DNA from: Streptomyces mobaraensis NBRC 13819 = DSM 40847
GTDB lineage: Bacteria > Actinomycetota > Actinomycetes > Streptomycetales > Streptomycetaceae
Direction of reading: 5' to 3'
Assembly: GCF_017916255.1 (NCBI RefSeq)
Contig: NZ_CP072827.1
Location: 3,100,001-3,164,000 of the forward strand
Length of the DNA stretch: 64,000 nucleotides
Shown: positions 42,751-51,439 of the stretch, in pieces
Layout of the letters: every line of letters begins with the position of its first letter
Numbering within the stretch: position 1 is the stretch's first letter
Notes under the pieces: generated by a model
Told to the model about the DNA's origin: nothing
Database searches by the model: none
What the model saw: the letters and a program-made list of their open reading frames with translations, nothing else
Program-made: the position numbers and the translations under genes

Positions 42751-43623
42751 ATGGTCAACATGAGCATGCCCGAGACGGGCGAGACAGGCGGGGCGCGGGC
42801 GGCGATAGGGGTCATCGGGGGTTCGGGGTTCTACTCCTTCCTCGACGACGTGACCGAGATCACTGTCGAGACGCCCTACGGGCCGCCGAGCGACTCGCTG
42901 TTCCTCGGCGAGGTCGCGGGCCGCCGGGTCGCCTTCCTCCCCCGGCACGGCCGGGACCACCACCTGCCGCCGCACCGCATCAACTACCGGGCCAACCTGT
43001 GGGCCCTGCGCTCCGTGGGCGTCCGCCAGGTCCTGGGCCCCTGCGCGGTGGGCGGGCTGCGGCCCGAGTACGGGCCCGGCACCCTGCTGGTGCCCGACCA
43101 GCTCGTGGACCGGACGAAGTCCCGGACGCAGACCTACTTCGACGGGGAGCCGCTCCCCGACGGCACCGTCCCCGAGGTCGTCCATCTCGCCTTCGCCGAC
43201 CCCTACTGCCCCACCGGACGCGCGGCGGCGCTCGCGGCGGCGCGCGGCCGGGACTGGGAGCCGGTGGACGGCGGGACCATGGTCGTGATCGAGGGACCGC
43301 GCTTCTCGACCCGGGCGGAGTCGCGCTGGCACGCGGCGCAGGGCTGGTCGGTCGTCGGCATGACCGGCCACCCGGAGGCCGCGCTCGCCCGTGAGCTGGG
43401 CCTTTGCTACACGTCGATGGCGCTGGTCACGGACCTCGACGCCGGGGCGGAGACGGGCGACGGCGTGACGCACGAGGAGGTGCTGCGGGTCTTCGCGGCG
43501 AACGTGGAGCGGCTGCGCGGTGTGCTCTTCGACGTGGTCGGGGGGCTGCCGGCGACCGCCGACCGGGACTGCCTGTGCGTGCGGGTGCACGACGGGTGGG
43601 AGCTGGGGATCAAGCTGCCCTGA
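42751..43623 (+). CDS. mtnP: S-methyl-5'-thioadenosine phosphorylase
   Basis: 290 residues of the purine nucleoside phosphorylase type II family. AAIGVIGGSGFYSFL carries the phosphate loop, and LPRHGRDHHLPPHRINYRAN, EGPRFSTRAESRW and VGMTGHPEAALARELGLCY (shortened here) are family blocks. It cleaves 5'-methylthioadenosine to adenine and methylthioribose-1-phosphate in methionine salvage; some relatives are purine phosphorylases. ATG 42751 is used, though in-frame ATGs three and five codons later are possible. Confidence 0.93.
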   Translation: MVNMSMPETGETGGARAAIGVIGGSGFYSFLDDVTEITVETPYGPPSDSLFLGEVAGRRVAFLPRHGRDHHLPPHRINYRANLWALRSVGVRQVLGPCAVGGLRPEYGPGTLLVPDQLVDRTKSRTQTYFDGEPLPDGTVPEVVHLAFADPYCPTGRAAALAAARGRDWEPVDGGTMVVIEGPRFSTRAESRWHAAQGWSVVGMTGHPEAALARELGLCYTSMALVTDLDAGAETGDGVTHEEVLRVFAANVERLRGVLFDVVGGLPATADRDCLCVRVHDGWELGIKLP

Positions 43624-43646
43624 CGGACGGGGTGGGGGCGCGGAGC

Positions 43647-43682
43647 GGCCCGTGGGGAGGCCCGTGGGGAGGCCCGTGGGGA
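43647..43682 (+). repeat. Three exact 12-bp tandem repeats
   Basis: GGCCCGTGGGGA is repeated three times head to tail (43647-43682), with a partial fourth copy. It sits just downstream of mtnP and immediately before the DnaA boxes. Confidence 0.8.
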
Positions 43683-43690
43683 GGCCGAGG

Positions 43691-43718
43691 TTTTCCACAG
43701 CCTCGGGATTTGTCCACA
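43691..43718 (+). promoter_or_regulatory. Two DnaA boxes
   Basis: TTTTCCACA (43691-43699) and TTGTCCACA (43710-43718), both in the same orientation, 19 bp apart. The second is the Streptomyces DnaA-box consensus; the first differs by one base. No replication gene is nearby, so a titration or transcriptional role is more likely than an origin. Confidence 0.65.
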
Positions 43719-43790
43719 GGTCCGAGCGGGCCGTGCGGAAACCCGGGATCGTAGAGGGCGTCGGTGGTCGGAACTCCCCCACGCTAGGCG

Positions 43791-44060
43791 GTGTTTGCCA
43801 TGCCCTCTCCCCTTCGCCCTCCCTCTTGCGCCTCCTCACACGTCTCCCCGACCTCGCCCTCCCCACCCGTTCCGCGAAGTGCCCGGCCCAGGCCGTCGTG
43901 GGCGCCGCCGCCCGCCTGTGAGGTGCCGCACTTCGCTCCGGTGCGGGTGGGGCGGCGGGTTCGGGGGAAGACTGCGGGACGGGCTGCGGGGCAGGCCCTG
44001 CTCACGGCCGGGGTGGTGATCCTGTGCTGGGCCCTGCTCGCGTACGGCGGCCTGCGCTGA
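43791..44060 (+). CDS. Small hypothetical membrane protein
   Basis: 89 residues. The first 40 are Ser/Pro-rich and may not be coding, followed by CEVPHFAPVRVGRRVRGK and one C-terminal hydrophobic helix (ALLTAGVVILCWALLAYGG). No ribosome site of note. The open frame ends at a clean stop. It may be a degenerate remnant of a longer gene that other streptomycetes have between mtnP and mscL. Low confidence. Confidence 0.4.
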   Translation: MFAMPSPLRPPSCASSHVSPTSPSPPVPRSARPRPSWAPPPACEVPHFAPVRVGRRVRGKTAGRAAGQALLTAGVVILCWALLAYGGLR

Positions 44061-44195
44061 CGTCCCGGTGGAGGCTCCGGCCGACGCCTCCGGCGCCGCT
44101 GATCGAGGCGGCGGATTGGACAGACCGGCCGGACCGTCTCGTATGTTATGGAACCCACCATTCCGGTACAGAGGCGCACAGAGAAGGGCCGTTCG

Positions 44196-44675
44196 GTGAG
44201 CGAGAAGAAGACAGGGATCCTTGGAGGCTTCAAGGCGTTCCTGATGCGGGGCAACGTGATCGACCTGGCGGTCGCCGTTGTCATCGGCGCGGCGTTCACC
44301 AACATCGTGAACTCGGTCGTCAAGGGCGTGATCAACCCCATCGTCGGCGCGTTCGGCACCAAGGACCTGGACCGCTACGCGGCCTGTCTCAAGGGCCCGT
44401 GCGCCAGGAAGGCCTCGGGCGAGGTCACCCAGGGGGTCTACATCCAGTGGGGCGCGGTGCTCAGCGCCTCGCTCACCTTCCTGATCACCGCCGCGGTGGT
44501 CTACTTCCTGATGCTGCTGCCGATGAAGCGCTGGCAGGACCGCCAGGCGGCCCGCCGTCCGGACGAGAACGGCCCGGCGGAGCCCACTGAGATCGAACTG
44601 CTCGCACAGATCAGGGACACCCTGGTCGAGCAGCGGCGCGGCCCGGGCTCGGACTCCGTACCGGCGCAGCGGTAG
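44196..44675 (+). CDS. mscL: Large-conductance mechanosensitive channel MscL
   Basis: 159 residues from GTG 44196 with AGAAGGG near. GGFKAFLMRGNVIDLAVAVVIGAAFTNIV is the signature first membrane helix (core MRGNVIDLAVAVVIG). The second helix lies near 85-108 (FLITAAVVYFLMLLPMKR), and the C-terminal charged helix (IELLAQIRDTL) is the bundle. The actinobacterial loop between helices is long, with two Cys (AACLKGPCARK). It releases solutes on hypo-osmotic shock. Confidence 0.96.
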   Translation: MSEKKTGILGGFKAFLMRGNVIDLAVAVVIGAAFTNIVNSVVKGVINPIVGAFGTKDLDRYAACLKGPCARKASGEVTQGVYIQWGAVLSASLTFLITAAVVYFLMLLPMKRWQDRQAARRPDENGPAEPTEIELLAQIRDTLVEQRRGPGSDSVPAQR

Positions 44676-44710
44676 GCGACCGGGCCTCCCACGCGGCACG
44701 GCCGCCGCGG

Positions 44711-44881
44711 TCAGATGTGGTGCGGCGGCTTCTCGTCCAGGAAACGGGCGAGGTCGGCGGCGGAGTCCCGGCCCGTGGAGCTCTCGCCCCAGCCGCGGTC
44801 GGTGTCGTCCGTCGACTGCCGGTCCAGCGGATCGTCGAAGATCAGGGCCGCGGGCTTCGGTTCGGGGGCGGTGCTGCTCAT
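44711..44881 (-). CDS. Small acidic conserved-type protein
   Basis: 56 residues, MSSTAPEPKPAALIFDDPLD at the start and DLARFLDEKPPHHI at the end. Very acidic in the middle and apparently disordered, with no known domain. It is convergent with mscL and divergent from the LtrA gene. Normal codon bias supports a real gene; the long upstream frame is noise. Confidence 0.65.
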   Translation of the reverse strand: MSSTAPEPKPAALIFDDPLDRQSTDDTDRGWGESSTGRDSAADLARFLDEKPPHHI

Positions 44882-44941
44882 GACACCAGGGTACGGGCGG
44901 CCCCGGTCGCGGCGCCCGTCGCGAGCGGTGACAATCGCCGC

Positions 44942-46180
44942 ATGAGCGATACGCCGCGTCGGCGGCTCGCGGCGGGCTCGGGCGTACTGCGCCGGATGAC
45001 CACCCGGGGCCGGGACGAGGAGCACCGCGTCGCCACCCCCCTGGAGCTGTTCTTCGACCTCTGTTTCGTGGTCGCCGTGGCCCAGGCGGGCGGGCAGCTG
45101 GTGCACGCGCTGGTCGAGGCGCATCCGGGTCACGGCGTCCAGGGCTACCTGATGATGTTCTTCGCCATCTGGTGGGCCTGGATGAACTTCACCTGGTTCG
45201 CCTCCGCCTACGACACGGACGACGTGCTGTTCCGCGGCATGACGCTGGTCCAGATCGCGGGGGTGCTGGTGTTCGCCGCGGGGATCCCGCGCGCCTTCGA
45301 CTCCGGCGACTTCCGGGTGATCTGGTTCGGCTACCTGGTGATGCGGCTGGCCATGGTGGCCCAGTGGCTGCGCGCCGGCCTCTCCACGACCGGACGCGAG
45401 CGCCGGACCGCGCTGCGGTACGCCGCGGGGGTGTCCGCCTGCCAAGTGGGCTGGCTGGGGCTGCTGTTCCTGCCCGACGGCGCCAGATCCTGGCTGTTCC
45501 TGGGGATGGCGATATGCGAGATGGCCGTCCCGGTCTGGGCCGAGCGCGACTACCAGACCGGCTGGCACCCGCACCACATCGCGGAACGCTACGGCCTGTT
45601 CACCATCATCGTGCTCGGTGAGACGGTGTCGGCCGCCACCGTGGCCGTCCAGTCCGCGGTCGACGAACACCGGGCGCTGGGTGTCCTGTTGCCCATCGCC
45701 GCGGGCGGCCTCCTGATCATCTTCGCCGCCTACTGGATCTACTTCGCGGTCCCCATCCACCTGCATCTGATCTCCAACCGCCAGGCGTTCCTCTGGGGTT
45801 ACGGGCACTACCTCGTCTTCGGCTCGGTCGCGGCGATCGGGGCCGGTATCGAGGTGGCGATCGAGGAGGCCACCGGCAAGGCCCACGTCTCGACGTTCGC
45901 GGCCTCCGGGACGGTGACGCTCGCCGCGGCGCTCTTCATGTTCACGGTGTGGCTGATCCACTCCCGGCACCAGAAACGCGGCCCGCTCCAGCAGGCGGTG
46001 CTCCCCGTCTCGGCGGTGCTGGTCCTGGCCTGCACCTTCGCGGGGCGCTGGGCCGTCCTGCTGGCCGGGGCGGTGGCCACCGCCACCGTCGCCGTGGGCG
46101 TCACCCTGACGGCGCGGGGCGGAACCGCGCTGGGGCAGGAGGAGGAGCGAGGGGGTGGGCCGCGACAGAGGGTGAGATGA
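44942..46180 (+). CDS. LtrA-family low-temperature requirement protein
   Basis: 412 residues. RVATPLELFFDLCFVVAVAQ is the typical LtrA opening (core TPLELFFDLCFV), followed by about ten membrane helices and a central HPHHIAERYGLFTIIVLGE motif. LtrA proteins are of unknown biochemistry; the first was needed for growth of Listeria in the cold. It is divergent from the small acidic gene and sits before the P1 peptidase gene. Confidence 0.9.
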   Translation: MSDTPRRRLAAGSGVLRRMTTRGRDEEHRVATPLELFFDLCFVVAVAQAGGQLVHALVEAHPGHGVQGYLMMFFAIWWAWMNFTWFASAYDTDDVLFRGMTLVQIAGVLVFAAGIPRAFDSGDFRVIWFGYLVMRLAMVAQWLRAGLSTTGRERRTALRYAAGVSACQVGWLGLLFLPDGARSWLFLGMAICEMAVPVWAERDYQTGWHPHHIAERYGLFTIIVLGETVSAATVAVQSAVDEHRALGVLLPIAAGGLLIIFAAYWIYFAVPIHLHLISNRQAFLWGYGHYLVFGSVAAIGAGIEVAIEEATGKAHVSTFAASGTVTLAAALFMFTVWLIHSRHQKRGPLQQAVLPVSAVLVLACTFAGRWAVLLAGAVATATVAVGVTLTARGGTALGQEEERGGGPRQRVR

Positions 46181-46262
46181 GGAAGCAGGGGCGGGACCGA
46201 AGACCGGGAAGAGGCCGGCGAAAGCCGGGTGCGGTCCGGGGCCGTCGTGGTACGCAGGGCCC

Positions 46263-47378
46263 ATGACCGACACCGACAGCACACGGGACGCCGTACGGAC
46301 CGGACCGCTGGACGCGCTCACCGACGTGCCGGGGCTCCGGGTGGGGCACGCCGAACTGGCCGGGCCGGGGGCTCTCACCGGGACGACGGTGGTGCTCACC
46401 GAACCGGGTGGCGCGGTCGCGGCCGTCGACGTCCGGGGCGGCGGCCCCGGCACCCGGGAGACGGACGCGCTCGATCCCCGGAACCTCGTACAGCGGGTCG
46501 AAGCCGTCGTCCTCACCGGTGGCAGCGCCTTCGGCCTGGACGCCGCGTCCGGCGCGGTGGCCTGGCTGGAGGAGGCCGGCCGCGGCGTACCGGTCGGCCC
46601 CGACCCGGCCCAGGTCGTGCCCGTCGTTCCCGCCGCCGCCCTCTTCGACCTCGGCCGCGGCGGCGCCTGGCGCGCCCGCCCCGACGCGGCCCTCGGCCGG
46701 GCGGCGATCGAGGCGGCGGCGGGAACGGCCCCGGGTACGCCGGTGGTGGAGGGCAACGTGGGAGCGGGCCGGGGTGCCGTCGTCGGAGGCATGAAGGGGG
46801 GCATCGGCACGGCGAGCCTCGTGCTCCCCTCGGGGGTCACCGTCGCGGCGCTCGCGGCCGTCAACGCGGTGGGTTCGGTGGCCGATCCGGCGACGGGGGT
46901 GCTGTACGGGCGGCTGTACGCCGGCGAGCGGGTCGGCTACCCCGACCCCGCGCGGCACGCGGCGGCGCGGCGCGCCCTGGCCGCGGCCCGGGAGGAGACG
47001 GCCCGGCGGACGGCGGGTGCGGTCCGGCAGCCGCTGAACACGACGCTCGCCGTCGTCGCCACGGACGCCGCCCTCACCCGCGCCCAGGCGCACAAGCTTG
47101 CCGGTACGGCCCACGACGGGCTGGCCCGCGCGGTCCGGCCGGTCCACCTCCTCACCGACGGCGACACGGTCTTCACCCTGGCGACGGGCGCCCGCCCCGT
47201 GCTCGCCGGCCAGAGCGCGGATCCCGCCGGCGTCTCCGCCCTCATGGCCTTCAACGACATCCTCGCCGCCGGCGCGGACGCCCTGACCCGAGCCGTGGCC
47301 AAGGCCGCCCTCGCGGCCGAGAGCGTGGACGGCCCGGGCGGGGTGTTCCCGTCCTACCGGGAGCTGTACGAGGGCTAG
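46263..47378 (+). CDS. P1-family self-cleaving aminopeptidase (DmpA/NylC type)
   Basis: 371 residues. VPGLRVGHAEL and VVLTGGSAFGLDAASGAV mark the N-terminal half, MKGGIGTASLVLPSG the middle. The predicted self-cleavage site is Asn259-Thr260 in QPLNTTLAVVATDAAL, with Thr260 the nucleophile as in NylC. Family members hydrolyse D- or beta-aminopeptides and related amides. Its TAG stop overlaps the TAG stop of the convergent fruA in a shared CTAG. Confidence 0.9.
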   Translation: MTDTDSTRDAVRTGPLDALTDVPGLRVGHAELAGPGALTGTTVVLTEPGGAVAAVDVRGGGPGTRETDALDPRNLVQRVEAVVLTGGSAFGLDAASGAVAWLEEAGRGVPVGPDPAQVVPVVPAAALFDLGRGGAWRARPDAALGRAAIEAAAGTAPGTPVVEGNVGAGRGAVVGGMKGGIGTASLVLPSGVTVAALAAVNAVGSVADPATGVLYGRLYAGERVGYPDPARHAAARRALAAAREETARRTAGAVRQPLNTTLAVVATDAALTRAQAHKLAGTAHDGLARAVRPVHLLTDGDTVFTLATGARPVLAGQSADPAGVSALMAFNDILAAGADALTRAVAKAALAAESVDGPGGVFPSYRELYEG

Positions 47379-49441
47379 TGCGCGGCGCCGCGGGCCGTCG
47401 CGCTCTTCAGCAGGACGACCAGTCCGGCGCTCAGCGCCGTGCCGGCGGCGATGGCGAGGAGGTAGAGGAAGGGGGCGCCGATCAGAGGGACGACGAAGGC
47501 ACCGCCGTGGGGCGCGCGGAGGGTGCAGCCGAAGGCCATGGAGAGGGCGCCGGTGACGGCGCCGCCTGCCATCGCCGACGGGATGACGCGCAGCGGGTCG
47601 GCCGCCGCGAACGGGATGGCGCCCTCGGTGATGAAGGAGGCGCCGAGCACCCAGGCGGCCTTGCCGTTCTCCCGTTCGGCCGGGGTGAAGAGCCGGCCGC
47701 GCACGGTCGTCGCGAGGGCCAGGGCGAGCGGGGGCACCATGCCGGCGGCCATGACGGCGGCCATCACCTTGAGGCTGCCGTCGTTGGGGTCGGCGAGGCC
47801 GCCGACGGCGAAGGCGTAGGCGACCTTGTTGAGCGGGCCGCCGAGGTCGAAGCACATCATCAGGCCGAGCAGCGCGCCGAGGAACACGGCGTTGGTGCCG
47901 TCCAGCCCGCTCAGCCAGTCCGTCAGCGCGGTCTGAAGCGCGGCGAGCGGCTTCCCCACCACCAGGAACATCAGGAAACCGACGACCGCCGAGGACACCA
48001 GGGGGATGACGACCACCGGCATGATCCCGCGCAGCACGGCCGGCACCCGCGCCCGCTGCACGGCCAGCACCGTCCCGCCCGCGAGGAGACCGGCGATCAG
48101 TCCGCCCAGGAAGCCCGCGCTGACCGTCACCGCGATGGCTCCGCCGACGAAACCGGGGACGAGCCCGGGGCGGTCGGCCATCCCGTACGCGATGAAACCG
48201 GCCAGGACCGCCACCAGGAAGCCGAACGCGACGCCTCCGGTCTGGAAGAGGAGCGCGGCCCAGCTCGCGGACTCGGTCCAGACGAAGTGCTTGGCCACCG
48301 ACGGGGCCTTGTCGACCTCGTAGCCGCCGATGGCGAAGCCCAGGGCGATCAGCAGACCGCCCGCCGCGACGAAGGGCACCATATAACTCACGCCCGTCAT
48401 CAGCCACTTGCGGAGCCGCGTCCCGAAGCCGTCGCCGCCCTCGGCGCCGGAGTCCATGGGCACGGCGGGCCGGGGCGCGCGGACGTCCCCGCGGGCGGCC
48501 TTCTCCCGTACCTCCGCCACCAGTTCGGCGGCGCGGTTCACCCCCGCCTTGACGCCGACGTCCACGACCGGCTTGCCCACGAAGCGGTCCCGGTCGCGGA
48601 CCTCGACGTCGTGCGCGAGGATCACGCCGTCCGCGGCGACGATCACGCCCGGGTCGAGGCGGGTGAACCCCGCCGACCCCTGCGTCTCGACGGCTATCTC
48701 CACACCCGCGTCCCGCGCGGCGCGCTCCAGCGCCTCGGCGGCCATGTACGTGTGCGCGATACCGGTGGGGCAGGAGGTGACGGCGACGAGGCGGAACGCC
48801 CGCTCGGGTGCCGGTTCGGGCTCCGATTCGGGTTCCGGTCCCGGTTCCGGTTCGGGCGCGGGCGCAGGCTCGGACGCAAGCCCAGGCTCGGGTCCAGGCT
48901 CAGGCTCCGGCTCAGGCGCGGGTCCAGGATCGGGGTCGGCGGTGGGGGCCGGAGCGGGTGCCGGTGCGTCGCCCCGGATCAGCGCCGCGGCCTCCCCCGC
49001 GTCCCCCACCGTGCGCAGCGCCCCCGTGAACTCCTCGTTCATCAGCCGCCGCGCGAGACCCGAGAGGATCGTCAGGTGGTCGCTGTCCGCCCCGGCCGGG
49101 GCGGCGATCAGGAAGATCAGGTCGGCCGGGCCGTCGGGGGCGCCGAAGTCGACGCGGGCGGCGGAGCGGCCGAAGGCGAGGGTCGGCGCGGTGACATGGG
49201 CACTGCGGCAGTGGGGGATGCCGATGCCGCCGTCGAGGCCGGTCGGCATCTGGGCCTCGCGCGCCGCCACGTCGGCCAGGAAACCCTCCAGGTCCGTGAC
49301 GCGGCCGAGGTCCCGCATGCGGACGGCGAGGGACCGGGCGGCCGCCTCCTTGGTGTCGGCGGTCAGGTCCAGGTCGACCAGGTCCGCCGTGATCAGTTCA
49401 CTCGTCGCATCGCTCGTCGCGTCGCTCGTCGCATTGCTCAT
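47375..49441 (-). CDS. fruA: Fructose PTS permease IIABC
   Basis: 688 residues with the domains in order IIA, IIB, IIC. Phospho-His77 is in GIGIPHCRS (IIA), Cys224 in VTSCPTGIAHT (IIB), and the IIC membrane part follows from about residue 335 (LMTGVSYMVPFVAAGGLL). Residues 160-213 are an Ala/Pro then Glu-Pro repeat linker. The N-terminus has SDATSDATS repeats. It imports fructose as fructose-1-phosphate. It is downstream of fruK after a 100-bp gap and forms the fructose operon with fruR. Confidence 0.96.
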   Translation of the reverse strand: MSNATSDATSDATSELITADLVDLDLTADTKEAAARSLAVRMRDLGRVTDLEGFLADVAAREAQMPTGLDGGIGIPHCRSAHVTAPTLAFGRSAARVDFGAPDGPADLIFLIAAPAGADSDHLTILSGLARRLMNEEFTGALRTVGDAGEAAALIRGDAPAPAPAPTADPDPGPAPEPEPEPGPEPGLASEPAPAPEPEPGPEPESEPEPAPERAFRLVAVTSCPTGIAHTYMAAEALERAARDAGVEIAVETQGSAGFTRLDPGVIVAADGVILAHDVEVRDRDRFVGKPVVDVGVKAGVNRAAELVAEVREKAARGDVRAPRPAVPMDSGAEGGDGFGTRLRKWLMTGVSYMVPFVAAGGLLIALGFAIGGYEVDKAPSVAKHFVWTESASWAALLFQTGGVAFGFLVAVLAGFIAYGMADRPGLVPGFVGGAIAVTVSAGFLGGLIAGLLAGGTVLAVQRARVPAVLRGIMPVVVIPLVSSAVVGFLMFLVVGKPLAALQTALTDWLSGLDGTNAVFLGALLGLMMCFDLGGPLNKVAYAFAVGGLADPNDGSLKVMAAVMAAGMVPPLALALATTVRGRLFTPAERENGKAAWVLGASFITEGAIPFAAADPLRVIPSAMAGGAVTGALSMAFGCTLRAPHGGAFVVPLIGAPFLYLLAIAAGTALSAGLVVLLKSATARGAAH

Positions 49442-49541
49442 CGCGGGCTCCCTTGCTCGCGGTAGCGCCTTGCCGGCTGTCGGGTGGGGGGAAGGTGTGG
49501 GGGAAAGAGTGGGGAGTGAGAGGGCCGGTGGGGCGGCGGCG

Positions 49542-50495
49542 TCAGACGCCGGGCGCCGGTTCGGTCAGGACGCGGTCGCCGGGGACGTCCCGGGTGACCG
49601 TCACCGTGGACGGTTCGAGGTCGCCCGGGGCGGGCATCGCGCTGCCGGGCAGCCGGACGGCCGCCGCGCCGTGGGCCAGGGCCGACGCGAGGGCGTCCGG
49701 ACCGTCGCCGCCGGCGGCGAGGAAGCCGGCCAGGGAGGCGTCGCCCGCACCGACGTTGCTGCGGACGCGCGTCACCGGGGCCGTCCCGTAGTACGTGCCG
49801 GAGCCGTCGACGAGGAGCTGGCCGTCCGCGCCGAGGCTGGCGAGGACGGCCCGCGCGCCGAGGCCCCGCAGTTCCTCCGCCGCCCGGACGGCGTCCCCGA
49901 CCGTCGCCAGGGGGCGGCCGACGGCCTGGGCCAGTTCCTCGGTGTTGGGTTTGACGACGTCGGGGCGTTCGCGCAGGGCGGCGGTGAGGGACGGTCCCGA
50001 GGTGTCGAGCGCGATCCGGGCCCCGGCGGCGTGGGCGCGGGCCACCAGCCGCCCGTACCACTCGGGCGCGAGTCCGCGCGGCAGGCTGCCGCAGCAGGCG
50101 ATCCAGTCGGCGCCCGCCGACCGGTCCCCCACGCTGCCCAGCAGTGCCTCGGCCTCGGCGGCCGTCAGTGCGGGGCCGGCGGCGTTGACCTTGGTGAGCG
50201 TGCCGTCGGGTTCGGCGACGGCCACGTTGACCCGCGTCGCACCGGACACGGGGACGCCCGCGACGTCGATGCCCTGCTCGCGGAGGAGGCGTTCCAGCAG
50301 CGTGCCCTCCGCGCCGCCGAGCGGCAGCACGGCCGTGGTGGCGCGCCCCGCCGCGGCGACCGCGCGCGAGACGTTGACGCCCTTGCCGCCCGGGTCGACC
50401 CGGTCGGCCGCCGCGCGCAGGACGGCACCGCGCCGCAGCGCGGGAACCTCGTAGGTGCGGTCGAGGCTGGGGTTGGGGGTGACGGTGAGGATCAC
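49542..50495 (-). CDS. fruK: 1-phosphofructokinase
   Basis: 317 residues from GTG 50495. The PfkB family is shown by TVTPNPSLDRTYEV at the start, GGKGVNVSRAVAAAG, and the nucleophile-site motif SNVGAGDASLAGFL, where Ala replaces the usual Ser after GAGD. It phosphorylates fructose-1-phosphate to the bisphosphate. The start overlaps the fruR stop in GTGA, so the two are translationally coupled. Confidence 0.95.
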   Translation of the reverse strand: MILTVTPNPSLDRTYEVPALRRGAVLRAAADRVDPGGKGVNVSRAVAAAGRATTAVLPLGGAEGTLLERLLREQGIDVAGVPVSGATRVNVAVAEPDGTLTKVNAAGPALTAAEAEALLGSVGDRSAGADWIACCGSLPRGLAPEWYGRLVARAHAAGARIALDTSGPSLTAALRERPDVVKPNTEELAQAVGRPLATVGDAVRAAEELRGLGARAVLASLGADGQLLVDGSGTYYGTAPVTRVRSNVGAGDASLAGFLAAGGDGPDALASALAHGAAAVRLPGSAMPAPGDLEPSTVTVTRDVPGDRVLTEPAPGV

Positions 50496-51265
50496 GCGCG
50501 GATCACCGCCGGCCCGCGGCGTTCGATCTCCCGGGCGTCCTCGGGGCTCAGCCCGGTGTCGGTGATCAGCAGGTCGACGTCGGAGAGGTCGCCGAAGCGG
50601 GCGAAGTGCCGCTGCGCGAACTTGCCGGAGTCGGCGAGCAGGACGACGCGCCGGGCGGCGGCGATCGTCGCCCGCTTCACCGCCGCCTCGGCGAGGTCGG
50701 GGGTGGTCAGCCCGCCGTCCGCCGAGAAGCCGTTGGTGGCGACGAAGGCGACGTCCGCCGCGACCTCGCCGTACGCGCGCAGCGCCCAGGCGTCGACGGC
50801 CGCCCGGGTACGGTGCCGTACCCGGCCCCCGACCAGGTGCAGGGCGATGCCCGGATGGTCCGCCAGCCGGGCGGCGACGGGCAGCGCGTGCGTGACGACC
50901 GTCAGCTCGGCGGCCGGGTCGACGTCCAGCGGGAAGAGCGCGGCGAGCCGGGCGACCGTGGTCCCGGCGTCCAGGATCACGCTGCCGCCGGCGGGCAGTT
51001 CGGCCAGGGCCGCCCTGGCGATGGCGTCCTTCTCGTCCGCCGCCGTGGCCTCGCGTTCCGCCAGGTCCGGTTCGAAGTCCAGCCGGCCGACGGGGATCGC
51101 GCCGCCGTGCACGCGCCGGAGCAGCCCCGCCCGGTCCAGCACCTTGAGGTCGCGGCGCACGGTCTCGGCGGTGACCTGGAACGTCTCCGCCAGCGACAGC
51201 ACGTCCACCCGCCCGTCCTCGCGCGCGAGCCGCAGGATCTCCTGCTGGCGTTCCGGTCCGTACAT
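50492..51265 (-). CDS. fruR: DeoR-family fructose operon regulator
   Basis: 257 residues. The N-terminal DeoR helix-turn-helix (RQQEILRLAREDGRVDVLSLAETFQVTAETVRRDL; core SLAETFQVTAETVRRDL) and the sugar-phosphate-sensing C-terminal domain (SVILDAGTTVARLAALFP, FVATNGFSADGGLTTPD) are clear. It probably represses the fruRKA operon, relieved by fructose-1-phosphate. It is first in the operon. Confidence 0.93.
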   Translation of the reverse strand: MYGPERQQEILRLAREDGRVDVLSLAETFQVTAETVRRDLKVLDRAGLLRRVHGGAIPVGRLDFEPDLAEREATAADEKDAIARAALAELPAGGSVILDAGTTVARLAALFPLDVDPAAELTVVTHALPVAARLADHPGIALHLVGGRVRHRTRAAVDAWALRAYGEVAADVAFVATNGFSADGGLTTPDLAEAAVKRATIAAARRVVLLADSGKFAQRHFARFGDLSDVDLLITDTGLSPEDAREIERRGPAVIRA

Positions 51266-51439
51266 GTGGGATCGCTTCCGTTCCTGGGCCCGTTTGTGTG
51301 GGATCAGCGGCAGAATACGGGCGGCTTGAACGCGAAGTAAACACTCCCGGAAGCCGTCCGGGCAGAAACAGACACGACTTTACGCACTAGTGCGAATCCG
51401 CCTTGCTCCTAGTGCGACATGCCCCTACGTTCCTGAGCC

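Noticed and set aside
43647..43718. A replication origin
   Set aside because: Only two DnaA boxes, no AT-rich unwinding region and no replication genes nearby.
44882..46864. Upstream extension of the 56-residue acidic gene
   Set aside because: It is antisense to the LtrA gene; only the last 56 codons have normal protein composition.
46229..49465. 3.2-kb plus-strand frame across the P1 peptidase and fruA
   Set aside because: Low-complexity Arg/Gly translation over two clearly recognised genes; no ribosome site.
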